The position numbers were made by a program, and so were the translations under genes. A stretch of DNA of 64,000 bases from Planctomycetaceae bacterium (GTDB lineage: Bacteria; Planctomycetota; Planctomycetia; Pirellulales; Thermoguttaceae): the NCBI GenBank assembly GCA_012719125.1, contig JAAYAY010000061.1, positions 1 through 64,000 on the forward strand, in the 5' to 3' direction. Of this stretch, positions 54,766-62,185 are shown piece by piece; position 1 is the first letter of the stretch; every line of letters starts with the position of its first letter. The notes under the pieces are model-generated. The model did not search any database. It had not been told where the DNA came from and saw only the letters and a program-made list of their open reading frames with translations.

Positions 54766-57294
54766 ATGTCCCACAAGCTGTCTTCTCAGACGCCTCTCCC
54801 CGAACTGCTCGCACCCGCGGGAAACCGCGATTGCGCCAAGGCGGCCGTGGCCAACGGGGCCGATGCGGTCTACTTCGGGCTCGACGGGGCCTTCAACGCC
54901 CGCGCGCGAGCAGCGGGCTTCTCGGCCGCGGACCTGCCGGAGCTGCTGGCCTTTCTCCATCGAAACGGCGTGCGGGGTTATGTGACGCTGAACACCCTGG
55001 CATTCTCCGACGAACTCGATCCGCTGGAATCCATCGTCCGGCAGATCGCCGAGGCGGGAGCCGACGGCGTCCTGGTGCAGGACCTGGGGCTCGTCCGAAT
55101 GATCCGGCGAATCGCGCCGAGCTTGCCAATCCACGCCTCGACCCAGATGACTATGACGAGCGCCGAATGCATTGCCGTGGTCGAGGAACTGGGTGTCCAG
55201 CGGGTGGTGCTCGCTCGGGAGCTCTACGTGGGCGAGATCGCCAGGATTCACGAGAAGACGTCCGTCGAACTGGAGACCTTCGTTCACGGGGCGCTTTGCG
55301 TGGCGTACAGTGGGCAGTGTCTGACGAGTGAGTCGCTCGGCGGCCGCAGCGCCAACCGGGGCCAGTGCGCCCAGGCGTGCCGGTTGCCTTATGAGCTGGT
55401 TTGCGACGGTCGCGACATGGATTTGGGCGCGCAGAAATACCTGCTGAGCCCTCAGGACCTGGCGGCCTACTGCTTGATCCCCGAATTGATGGCGGCCGGG
55501 GTCACGGCGATGAAGATCGAGGGGAGGCTGAAGACGCCCGAGTATGTGGCCAATATCACGCGGTATTACCGGCAGGCGATCGACGCGGCGGTTGTCGGCG
55601 AACCGGTCGAGTTCACCGAGCGCCAGGTCGAAGAGATGGAACTCTCCTTCTCGCGTGGTTTTTCCGCCGGTTGGCTGCAAGGAAACGACCACAAGGCCCT
55701 CGTGCCGGGTCTGAGTTCGGCCAAGCGGGGTGTGCTGGTCGGGCAGGTGTGCAGCGTTCGTAAGGGGCAGGTGCAGGTTGCGTTGACGGGACGGCTGAAG
55801 GCGGGTGACGGCGTCGTTTTCGAAGGCGATCGCGCCGCCGGCGAGGAAGAAGGTGGCCGGGTCTTCACGATCCACCGCAACGGCAAACGCCTGGCCGACG
55901 AGGCGACAGAGGGCGAGGTCGAACTTGCCTTTCGGGACGACGCGATCGATTTGCGGCAGATCCGGCCGGGACAAAAGCTGTGGAAGACCGACGATCCGGC
56001 CTTGACCCGGCGATTGCGGAAGTCGTTCTCCGGCGACGTGCGGGGCAGAGCCTCGCCGGTGAGGACTCAGGTCACGGCCGCGGTCGGCAGGGCGTTGAAA
56101 GTGGTCGCGACGACCGAGGTGTTTCCGCCGGTGACATGTGCGAGCGAGGAACCGCTTGCCGAAGCAACGAAGCATCCTCTGACGCGTGAGCTTCTGGAGG
56201 AGCAGCTCGGACGGCTTGGCGGGTCGGGGTTCGCGCTTGCCGAACTGGCGGCCACGATCGAAGGCAGTCCCATGGTCCCCTTGAGCGTGCTGGGCAAGTT
56301 GCGCAAGGAACTCGTTGCCCGATTGCAGTCGGCACGCGAGAAGGCTTCGCGGACGGGCCACGCAACGGCCGAAGATCGCGTGCTGCCGCGGATGCGGGAG
56401 GAGGTCGTCCGGCCGCCGACCGTGTTGGGCGAACCGCAACTGGCCGTGCTGTGCCGATCGCTGGATCAACTGCGGGCGATGTGCGACCATGGGATATCGC
56501 CGCTCTATGCCGACTTCCAGGACATACGCCAGTATGGCGAGGCGGTTTCGGTGGCGCACGGGGCCGGAACGCAGATCTTGCTGGCGACGCCGCGGATCCA
56601 GAAGCCGGGGGAACTCGGCATCTTCAAGGCCCTGGCTCGTCACGGAGCGGACGGCATCCTCGTGCGCAATCTGGCCGGGCTGGACTACTTCGCGCAGCAA
56701 TCGATCGCGTGTGTTGCCGATTTCTCGCTCAATGCGGCCAACGAGTTGACCGTCGATTTCCTGCGGCAGCAAGGCGCAGCTCGGGTAACGGCGTCGTACG
56801 ACTTGAATCGCGAGCAGTTGCTGGAGATGGTTCGCCACGCGCCGGCCCGGTTGTTGGAGGTGGTCGTTCATCAGCACATGCCCATGTTCCACATGGAGCA
56901 CTGCGTCTTTTGTGCGGTGTTGTCGCCGGGGACGAACAAGACCAACTGCGGACGGCCCTGCGATCGGCACGAGGTTCGCCTGCGCGACCGCGTCGGAGTC
57001 GAGCATCCGCTGCAGGCCGACGTCGGCTGCCGCAACACGGTCTTCAACGCCACGGCGCAGAGCGGTGCGGAAGTGGTCAAGCCTTTGTTGGAGCTGGGAG
57101 TGCGGCATTTTCGTGTCGAGTTGCTGGCCGACGATCGGCCGGAGTGGCTTCGGCGTTGTGTTGACCTCTATCGGGATCTGTTGGCGGGCAAGGTTTCGGG
57201 GCAGCAGGTATGGACGGCGCTGAAGGCGGTGAATCGGGTCGGAGTGACGCGGGGGACGTTGGAGCATCGGCGGGATCCGCTGGCGATTCTGTGA
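54766..57294 (+). CDS. U32-family protein with DUF3656 domain (RlhA/TrhP-like RNA hydroxylation factor)
   Basis: 842 residues. The barrel opens LPELLAPAGNRDCAKAAVANG then DAVYFGLDGAFNARARA. The U32 signature block holds the metal cysteines: HGALCVAYSGQCLTSESLGGRSANRGQCAQACR. GVTAMKIEGRLKTPEYVANI follows. A DUF3656-like middle (KALVPGLSSAKRGVLVGQV) and a second U32-like half with HMEHCVFCAVLSPGTNKTNCGRPC complete it. In E. coli long members (RlhA) hydroxylate 23S rRNA and others (TrhP) modify tRNA, so an RNA-hydroxylation role is likely rather than proteolysis. rdgB starts 17 bp downstream. Confidence 0.85.
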   Translation: MSHKLSSQTPLPELLAPAGNRDCAKAAVANGADAVYFGLDGAFNARARAAGFSAADLPELLAFLHRNGVRGYVTLNTLAFSDELDPLESIVRQIAEAGADGVLVQDLGLVRMIRRIAPSLPIHASTQMTMTSAECIAVVEELGVQRVVLARELYVGEIARIHEKTSVELETFVHGALCVAYSGQCLTSESLGGRSANRGQCAQACRLPYELVCDGRDMDLGAQKYLLSPQDLAAYCLIPELMAAGVTAMKIEGRLKTPEYVANITRYYRQAIDAAVVGEPVEFTERQVEEMELSFSRGFSAGWLQGNDHKALVPGLSSAKRGVLVGQVCSVRKGQVQVALTGRLKAGDGVVFEGDRAAGEEEGGRVFTIHRNGKRLADEATEGEVELAFRDDAIDLRQIRPGQKLWKTDDPALTRRLRKSFSGDVRGRASPVRTQVTAAVGRALKVVATTEVFPPVTCASEEPLAEATKHPLTRELLEEQLGRLGGSGFALAELAATIEGSPMVPLSVLGKLRKELVARLQSAREKASRTGHATAEDRVLPRMREEVVRPPTVLGEPQLAVLCRSLDQLRAMCDHGISPLYADFQDIRQYGEAVSVAHGAGTQILLATPRIQKPGELGIFKALARHGADGILVRNLAGLDYFAQQSIACVADFSLNAANELTVDFLRQQGAARVTASYDLNREQLLEMVRHAPARLLEVVVHQHMPMFHMEHCVFCAVLSPGTNKTNCGRPCDRHEVRLRDRVGVEHPLQADVGCRNTVFNATAQSGAEVVKPLLELGVRHFRVELLADDRPEWLRRCVDLYRDLLAGKVSGQQVWTALKAVNRVGVTRGTLEHRRDPLAIL

Positions 57295-57311
57295 GAAGCT
57301 AAGATACACGC

Positions 57312-57920
57312 ATGTTTGTCCTTCCCTGCACTACCCTCGTTCTGGCGACCGGCAACCCGCACAAGGTGCGGGAGCTTGAGATGCTGCTGCGTCCGGTGCA
57401 AGTCTCGATCAAGTGCCTGGCGGATTTTGCCGCGACGGCGCCGGTGGACGAAGGGGGCGAGACGTTGGCCGAGAACGCTCGGCGGAAAGCGGTGGGTTAT
57501 GCCCGAGGGCTTGGAGAGTGGGTTCTGGCGGACGATACGGGATTGGAGGTGGACGCGTTGGGTGGTGCCCCGGGCGTTCGATCGGCCCGGTTTGCAGGGG
57601 ACGGAGCGACGATGGCCGAGAATCGGGCCACGCTGCTTGCGGAATTGGAGGGCGTTCCCGAGACGCGGCGAACGGCGCGATTTGTGTGTCATCTTGTGGT
57701 TGCCAACCCGGCCGGCGAAGTGGTCGCTGAGGCAACGGGGCAGTGCCGCGGGCGGATACGATTTGGGGGGACTGGCGAGTTCGGGTTCGGTTACGATTCG
57801 TTGTTTGAGATTGTGGAGTATCGGCGGACGTTGGCAGAGCTTGGCCCGGCGGCAACGTCGGTCATTGGGCATCGGGGCCGGGCGGTGCGGGGGTTGATGG
57901 CCTTTCTTTGGGGGGGATAG
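57312..57920 (+). CDS. rdgB: Non-canonical purine NTP pyrophosphatase (RdgB/HAM1)
   Basis: 202 residues. Hydrolyses dITP/XTP to monophosphates and keeps damaged purines out of DNA. Landmarks: LATGNPHKVRELEMLL, ADDTGLEVDALGGAPGVRSARFAG, RFVCHLVVANP, then FGFGYDSLFE and SVIGHRGRAVRGLMAF at the end. All are standard for Ham1/RdgB. Length is typical. It is the last host-type gene before the phage-like region. Confidence 0.93.
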   Translation: MFVLPCTTLVLATGNPHKVRELEMLLRPVQVSIKCLADFAATAPVDEGGETLAENARRKAVGYARGLGEWVLADDTGLEVDALGGAPGVRSARFAGDGATMAENRATLLAELEGVPETRRTARFVCHLVVANPAGEVVAEATGQCRGRIRFGGTGEFGFGYDSLFEIVEYRRTLAELGPAATSVIGHRGRAVRGLMAFLWGG

Positions 57921-58197
57921 CGGAGCGATAGTCGTGTGCATCATTGCGAGTCTGAGGAGGGAAAAGATGTAAAACCCCGTTGGGGTATAGGTAGTGCACT
58001 GTCTCGAAACCCCAGCGTGCGCTGCGCGACGCCGGGCTTCGGAGTTGAACCGCTTTGCGGTACCGGAGGACGAAGTCTGTGAGGAGTGTTTGCCGGGTGA
58101 TATCGAAGGCGAGTGATGGGGGGTCGTCGCACCCGGCAGGAGCGACCCACTGGGTGGCTGGCCATTGCGGTTAGACCAGACGACCGACAGTGAGGGG
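57921..58197. other. Spacer at host/phage-like boundary
   Basis: No gene is supported. An ACCCC-GTT-GGGGT hairpin lies at 57974-57986. The rest is a patchwork of short G/C-rich words without obvious att-like direct repeats in this window. Confidence 0.4.
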
Positions 58198-59241
58198 TTA
58201 CTTACTCGGTAGCTCCACTCCGTTCCTTCTTGCCATCATCTCGGCCGTCATGGCGCCGTTGCGGACGAGGATCTGATCGGCCTGGGCCTCCCGCAACCGG
58301 TCGCGGACGGCCAGATTGGGCGGGGTGGCCTGGACAGTCACGGCAGTGAGGGCGTCGTGCGACAGCCGGCCGGCGTGGACGGCGGCGCGGAGGACGCGAT
58401 CGAACAGGGCGAGGTCGTCGGTGATCAGGTCGTGCTGGAGGCGCTGGAACATGCGGACGGCCGGGCCTTCGGCGACCATGGTGGAGGCGTAGTTGGCATT
58501 CGACGCGTTGCTCGACAGCATGAACTCGGGCATGACGAGCCGGGCGGCGACGGCGCGGAGTTCGGCCTGGAGGACTTCCACATAGCGGGCGGCGTCGATG
58601 GCGGCGGCCGGGAATTGGTAGTCGGTGTCGGCGAAGGCGTCGAGGATCGTGCCCGGGGCGTAGCGGCGGAAGTGGCTGGTCCGGCCGGTAGCCGGGTTGA
58701 CTCGCGTTACGTCGGCGCCGTTCTGAACGAACTGCTCGATCGAACCGCGGGTGCCGGAGGCGTGCTTGCGGATGATGGCAATCGCCGACTGGATCTCGGC
58801 CACGACGCTCATGTTCCGCAACACCTTTTCGGCCCGGCGCAGGTTCTTCCGCACGGGGTAGAAGAGGGGCAGGCCGCGTTTGACGTTGGCATCGACGTTG
58901 GCCTTGCGATGCTGGATGCACGACGCGTCGATCCAGGTCTCGTCGACGCAGTAGTCGAGTACGGTTTCGACGTCGGCAAGGTCGGTACGGATACCGAACG
59001 TCACGGCCGGGTCGTTTTCGCTGCCGGTCGGCGCGGCAATCTGCTCGGGCTCGATGAACCGCAGGTGGGTCATTCCGTCGGCATCGACGAACAGGCGGAG
59101 GAAGGCCTCGCCATCGCGGTCGCGGCGGCGGACGATCTCCTGCTGCCGCTGGTGCCAGCGGTTGATGTGGACGAAGTCGTCGAGGAGGCTCTGGACGTCG
59201 GCGACGAGTTGTTCGCACGGTTCGCCCTGGCCCTTCGGCAC
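58198..59241 (-). CDS. Phage portal protein, N-terminally truncated
   Basis: 347 residues from a GTG at 59241, with the frame open back to 59313, where TAA ends it. The open extra part (RLENRISYVVGSGHTYRAV) reads like real portal sequence, so the protein once began further upstream. The middle has HQRQQEIVRRRDRDGEAFLRLF and LRFIEPEQI, then QNGADVTRVNPATG and the C-terminal DNA-gate-like helices (ARLVMPEFMLSSNASNANYAS, MFQRLQHDLI). Lambda/HK97-type portals are usually 450-530 residues, so about 100 N-terminal residues are missing. No terminase or capsid gene is in the window. Probably a prophage remnant. Confidence 0.75.
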   Translation of the reverse strand: MPKGQGEPCEQLVADVQSLLDDFVHINRWHQRQQEIVRRRDRDGEAFLRLFVDADGMTHLRFIEPEQIAAPTGSENDPAVTFGIRTDLADVETVLDYCVDETWIDASCIQHRKANVDANVKRGLPLFYPVRKNLRRAEKVLRNMSVVAEIQSAIAIIRKHASGTRGSIEQFVQNGADVTRVNPATGRTSHFRRYAPGTILDAFADTDYQFPAAAIDAARYVEVLQAELRAVAARLVMPEFMLSSNASNANYASTMVAEGPAVRMFQRLQHDLITDDLALFDRVLRAAVHAGRLSHDALTAVTVQATPPNLAVRDRLREAQADQILVRNGAMTAEMMARRNGVELPSK

Positions 59242-59301
59242 GGCGCGATAGGTGTGGCCCGAGCCGACGACGTAGGAGATGCGGTTTTCAAGTCGCGTTA
59301 C

Positions 59302-59322
59302 AAAACCTACATCTTAGGTTTT
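59302..59322. repeat. Palindrome at the portal truncation point
   Basis: AAAACCTA and TAGGTTTT (8-bp arms, 5-nt loop CATCT) sit exactly where the portal frame is cut and 11 bp before the HTH gene at 59334. It may be an operator for that gene, a recombination core or a terminator. Confidence 0.5.
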
Positions 59323-59333
59323 CGCGTGCCGAC

Positions 59334-59534
59334 GTGTTCGGCCTGGGGACGCGGGAGAAGGTTCTGGCTGCGCTCGAAAGACTTTGCAGCGGTGGCGGGC
59401 CCGTAAATGCTCGACAGGTGGCGCGGGAGATCGGGATATCCGACACAGCGGCCCGTCGGCATCTGAGCGAGTGGCGGATAGTGGGGCGAGTGCGTTTGGT
59501 CGATCGAGCTTGGGAGTCCGTCGAAATCGAGTAG
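59334..59534 (+). CDS. Small winged-helix regulator
   Basis: 66 residues from a GTG. VNARQVAREIGISDTAARRHLSEW is a helix-turn-helix with a following strand (IVGRVRLVDRAWE), as in phage or MarR/DeoR-type small regulators. It is a likely repressor or activator of the element. The palindrome at 59302-59322 is a candidate binding site. Confidence 0.55.
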   Translation: MFGLGTREKVLAALERLCSGGGPVNARQVAREIGISDTAARRHLSEWRIVGRVRLVDRAWESVEIE

Positions 59535-59644
59535 AATGAACTTGCCGGTTGTCGCCGACGGGTGACGTACTGGCCGACGGCGAACGCGGCTCTCGATCCC
59601 CGCGCCGCCGTCGGCCGGGCCGGCTCTAAATGAGGATCGAGATC

Positions 59645-60214
59645 ATGACTCTTACCGAAATTGCCGATCTGGCCCGAGTGCTCCGCAGCGGCTTCCCCGA
59701 GGCTTTCACGTCGTACCGGAATTGTCACGAAGTGGCTTGCGGAGCGGAGATCGAGAAGGGTGGCCCTTTCGTGGCCGACGTTCTCCAATCGCTCCGTTGG
59801 GCGGAAGAACGATGCAGACGGTGGGAGTCGGAGTGGCGGGAACTGATCCGAGGGGTGCAGGCGGCTCTACCGGAAACCTGGCGAGCGTGCCGATCACTCG
59901 ACGCCGCCTTGGAGTGGCGAACGGCTACGCTTGACCTGAATGCGATCACAGACGACCTGCGGAGGGTTGAGGGAGATGCGATTCGGGCCAACAACCCATC
60001 ACGACCAGCCGCCAGTGACCAAATGGTCATAATGAGTGCATCCGAAGCCGGCCGCTATGTAGGTGTGACCGACAGGACAATTCGCGACTGGATCAAGTTT
60101 CAGGGTCTTAACGCTGAAAATATCGGGGGCTACAAGTACCGATTCAGTCTTGCTGAGTTGGATGCCAAACGCGATTCCCGCCAAAAGAGACAGAAAAACA
60201 CTTCCGGGACTTGA
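59645..60214 (+). CDS. Phage-element protein with C-terminal excisionase-like HTH
   Basis: 189 residues from the ATG at 59645, which has GAGG nine bases upstream; an earlier ATG at 59630 overlaps that site. The first ~125 residues are helical and unrecognised (MTLTEIADLARVLRSGF). Residues ~130-175 read MSASEAGRYVGVTDRTIRDWIKFQG then YKYRFSLAELDAKR, an HTH_17/MerR-like excisionase fold. The stop is next to the GAACTG-TC-CAGTTC palindrome and the direct-repeat cluster. Confidence 0.6.
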   Translation: MTLTEIADLARVLRSGFPEAFTSYRNCHEVACGAEIEKGGPFVADVLQSLRWAEERCRRWESEWRELIRGVQAALPETWRACRSLDAALEWRTATLDLNAITDDLRRVEGDAIRANNPSRPAASDQMVIMSASEAGRYVGVTDRTIRDWIKFQGLNAENIGGYKYRFSLAELDAKRDSRQKRQKNTSGT

Positions 60215-60288
60215 ACTGTCCAGTTCAGGTTGCGGAAGTATTGCGGAAAGGTTGCGGAAGTAACCTCCAGTCTCGCGAATCTCGCGAA
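60213..60288. repeat. Cluster of iteron- or operator-like direct repeats
   Basis: In 76 bp there are a palindrome (GAACTG-TC-CAGTTC, 60213-60226), three direct repeats of TTGCGGAA starting at 60230, 60241 and 60252 (exactly 11 bp apart) and two tandem TCTCGCGAA units at 60271-60279 and 60280-60288. This lies in the 152-bp spacer before the replication genes and has no coding potential. Confidence 0.75.
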
Positions 60289-60366
60289 ATATTCCCGTGT
60301 TGCGGCCGAGTGTTGATACCAGCGTAAGAATCACTGGGCACTCGGGGCCGAGTACGGGAATCAGTC

Positions 60367-60573
60367 ATGTCTTTCACGGTCCCCACCCTTCCGACCGTCG
60401 GTGAGATTTCCAGACGCACTGGGCAACCCGTCCACCGAATCGAGTACGTGATTCGGTCACGTGATATCCGCCCTGCTGGTCGCGCTGGAAACCTCCGAGT
60501 CTTCACCGAGGCGGACGTCAATCGTATTGCCAGCGAGTTGGAGCGAATCGACGCGGATCGGGGGATCCTATGA
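60367..60573 (+). CDS. Small MerR/excisionase-like HTH protein
   Basis: 68 residues: PTVGEISRRTGQPVHRIEYVIRS then RVFTEADVNRIASELERI is a compact MerR-type helix-turn-helix with a wing. It could be a regulator, an excisionase or an accessory replication protein. Its stop overlaps the next start (ATGA). Confidence 0.6.
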   Translation: MSFTVPTLPTVGEISRRTGQPVHRIEYVIRSRDIRPAGRAGNLRVFTEADVNRIASELERIDADRGIL

Positions 60574-60743
60574 TCTGCCGCACCATCTGCGATACCGATT
60601 TTGCCATCGCCGATCCGATCCCAGACGACCTCCCTGACGAAGCGGCCGAACTACTGGCGGCGGCAATCATCGACATGATCGAGGCCGAGACCGCAAAAAG
60701 CCCGGCGGCTGTCACCGATCCGGGCAAGGAGAAGTCTAGATGA
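60570..60743 (+). CDS. Small coupled protein of unknown function
   Basis: 57 residues. It starts with ATGA overlapping the HTH stop at 60570 and ends in ATGA overlapping the next start at 60740. The sequence is acidic and helical (LPDEAAELLAAAIIDMIEAE) with a basic end. No family is seen. The double overlap is the main evidence that it is a real gene. Confidence 0.5.
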   Translation: MICRTICDTDFAIADPIPDDLPDEAAELLAAAIIDMIEAETAKSPAAVTDPGKEKSR

Positions 60744-62185
60744 ACGGTACACCAGATTTCAGCGAAAAGCAAGTTGCGCCCGACGGAGATCAAGAAACCG
60801 GACAAGTCCGGTTTTTGTCCGTCGGCTTGATTCTGCCCTCTCCCGAGAACGCAGAACTCTACAGGCCAGTTCTGCGCGACGATCCCGAGATCATCGCCCT
60901 TGCGGACAGTCTCCGTGAGCATGGCCAACAGGATGACCTGATCGTCACGGCGGACTACTACATCATCTCTGGCCATCGCCGACATGTTGCCGCACGGGTG
61001 GGCGGACTTCGGGAGCTACGGTGCCGTGTGCTCCCATTCTGCAAGGATGACAATCACGACCAGTTCATGCAACTGCTTCGGGAATGCAATCGCCAGCGCC
61101 ACAAGACGACTGCCGAGAAGTTCCGCGAAGAACTGCTCACCGCCAACCCTGAAGACACATACCAGGCGCTGATAGAACACCGGGAGAAAAAATCGGCTGT
61201 TGACGCGCCGACGATTCACCTACGAACACGCGCCGCACGATCACGGATCACGGCCGCGAAAATGCCGATGTTGGAAGCGGCTCGTACCGTTATCTACGAC
61301 CTGGAAGACTACTGGCCGCTTACTGTCCGATTGGTCCATTATGAATTGCTGAACGATCCGCCGTTGCGTCATGCCAAGAAGCCGCAGTCCCGATATCAAA
61401 ACGATCTGAACTCGTACAAGGATCTGACGGATTTGTTGGTCCGCGCCAGATTGGACGATGAGATCCCGTGGGAAGCGATTACTGACGAGACTCGCCCCAT
61501 GTACGTTTGGGAGACGCACCCAGACGTGCAGAATTTTCTGCGCCGTGAAATGGACCATTTTCTTTGTGGCTATTGGCGCGACCTGATGCAATCGCAGCCT
61601 AACCACATTGAACTCGTTGGCGAGAAGAACACCCTTGGCCGCAAGCTGGAACGGATTGGATCGAAGTACACTCTGCCAATTACGTTGGGCCGCGGATATT
61701 GCTGCGCGGATCGACGGAAAAAGATTGCTGATCGATACGCACGCAGCGGCAAGGAGCGTCTGGTACTGCTCATGCTAGCGGACTTCGACCCTGACGGCGA
61801 AGAGATCGCCCATTCGTTCGCCACCTCGATGCGCGACGATTTCGGCATCGAGAATATCACTGCGATCAAGGTCGGACTCACCTACAAACAGGTCAGACAA
61901 TATCGCTTGAAGAATCCGCAGAGCATCGACAAGAAGAAGTCAGCTCACAAGGAAAAGTTCCGCGCAAAGTACGGTAGCGAGTGCTGGGAGATCGAGGCCT
62001 TATCTCCGCGCCGGTTTGAAAAGGCGCTGGTCGACATGATTGACCGCGTTATTGACACCGACGCTTTCAATGCAGAGGTCACGGCCGAAGCCGAAGAGTC
62101 GATGTTCCTTCGCGGCGTCCGCAATGTGGCGCTCGATGCCATGCGCGAAGCGATCGACGAATACGAGCAGGAGAACGACCTGTGA
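60740..62185 (+). CDS. ParB-domain protein fused to a topoisomerase VI-A/Spo11-like (mini-A-type) module
   Basis: 481 residues. Residues ~25-100 are a ParB/Srx N-terminal fold (DDPEIIALADSLREHGQQDD, IISGHRRHVAARVGGL). From ~180 a winged-helix region reads LTVRLVHYELLNDPPL, DLTDLLVRARLDDEIPWEAI then TDETRP, like the Tyr-bearing 5Y-CAP domain of Topo VI-A; the Tyr in VHYELL is the candidate catalytic residue. From ~290 a TOPRIM-like segment follows: IELVGEKNTL (Glu), LGRGYCCADRRKKI and LMLADFDPDGEEIAHSF (DxD), then IKVGLTYKQVRQYRL and CWEIEAL. It may nick or process DNA at the replication origin. It is coupled to the primase-helicase by GTGA overlap. Confidence 0.65.
   Translation: MNGTPDFSEKQVAPDGDQETGQVRFLSVGLILPSPENAELYRPVLRDDPEIIALADSLREHGQQDDLIVTADYYIISGHRRHVAARVGGLRELRCRVLPFCKDDNHDQFMQLLRECNRQRHKTTAEKFREELLTANPEDTYQALIEHREKKSAVDAPTIHLRTRAARSRITAAKMPMLEAARTVIYDLEDYWPLTVRLVHYELLNDPPLRHAKKPQSRYQNDLNSYKDLTDLLVRARLDDEIPWEAITDETRPMYVWETHPDVQNFLRREMDHFLCGYWRDLMQSQPNHIELVGEKNTLGRKLERIGSKYTLPITLGRGYCCADRRKKIADRYARSGKERLVLLMLADFDPDGEEIAHSFATSMRDDFGIENITAIKVGLTYKQVRQYRLKNPQSIDKKKSAHKEKFRAKYGSECWEIEALSPRRFEKALVDMIDRVIDTDAFNAEVTAEAEESMFLRGVRNVALDAMREAIDEYEQENDL

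Noticed and set aside
54736-57309. 857-codon open frame on the minus strand
   Set aside because: Antisense to the U32 gene, which has the diagnostic cysteine motifs.
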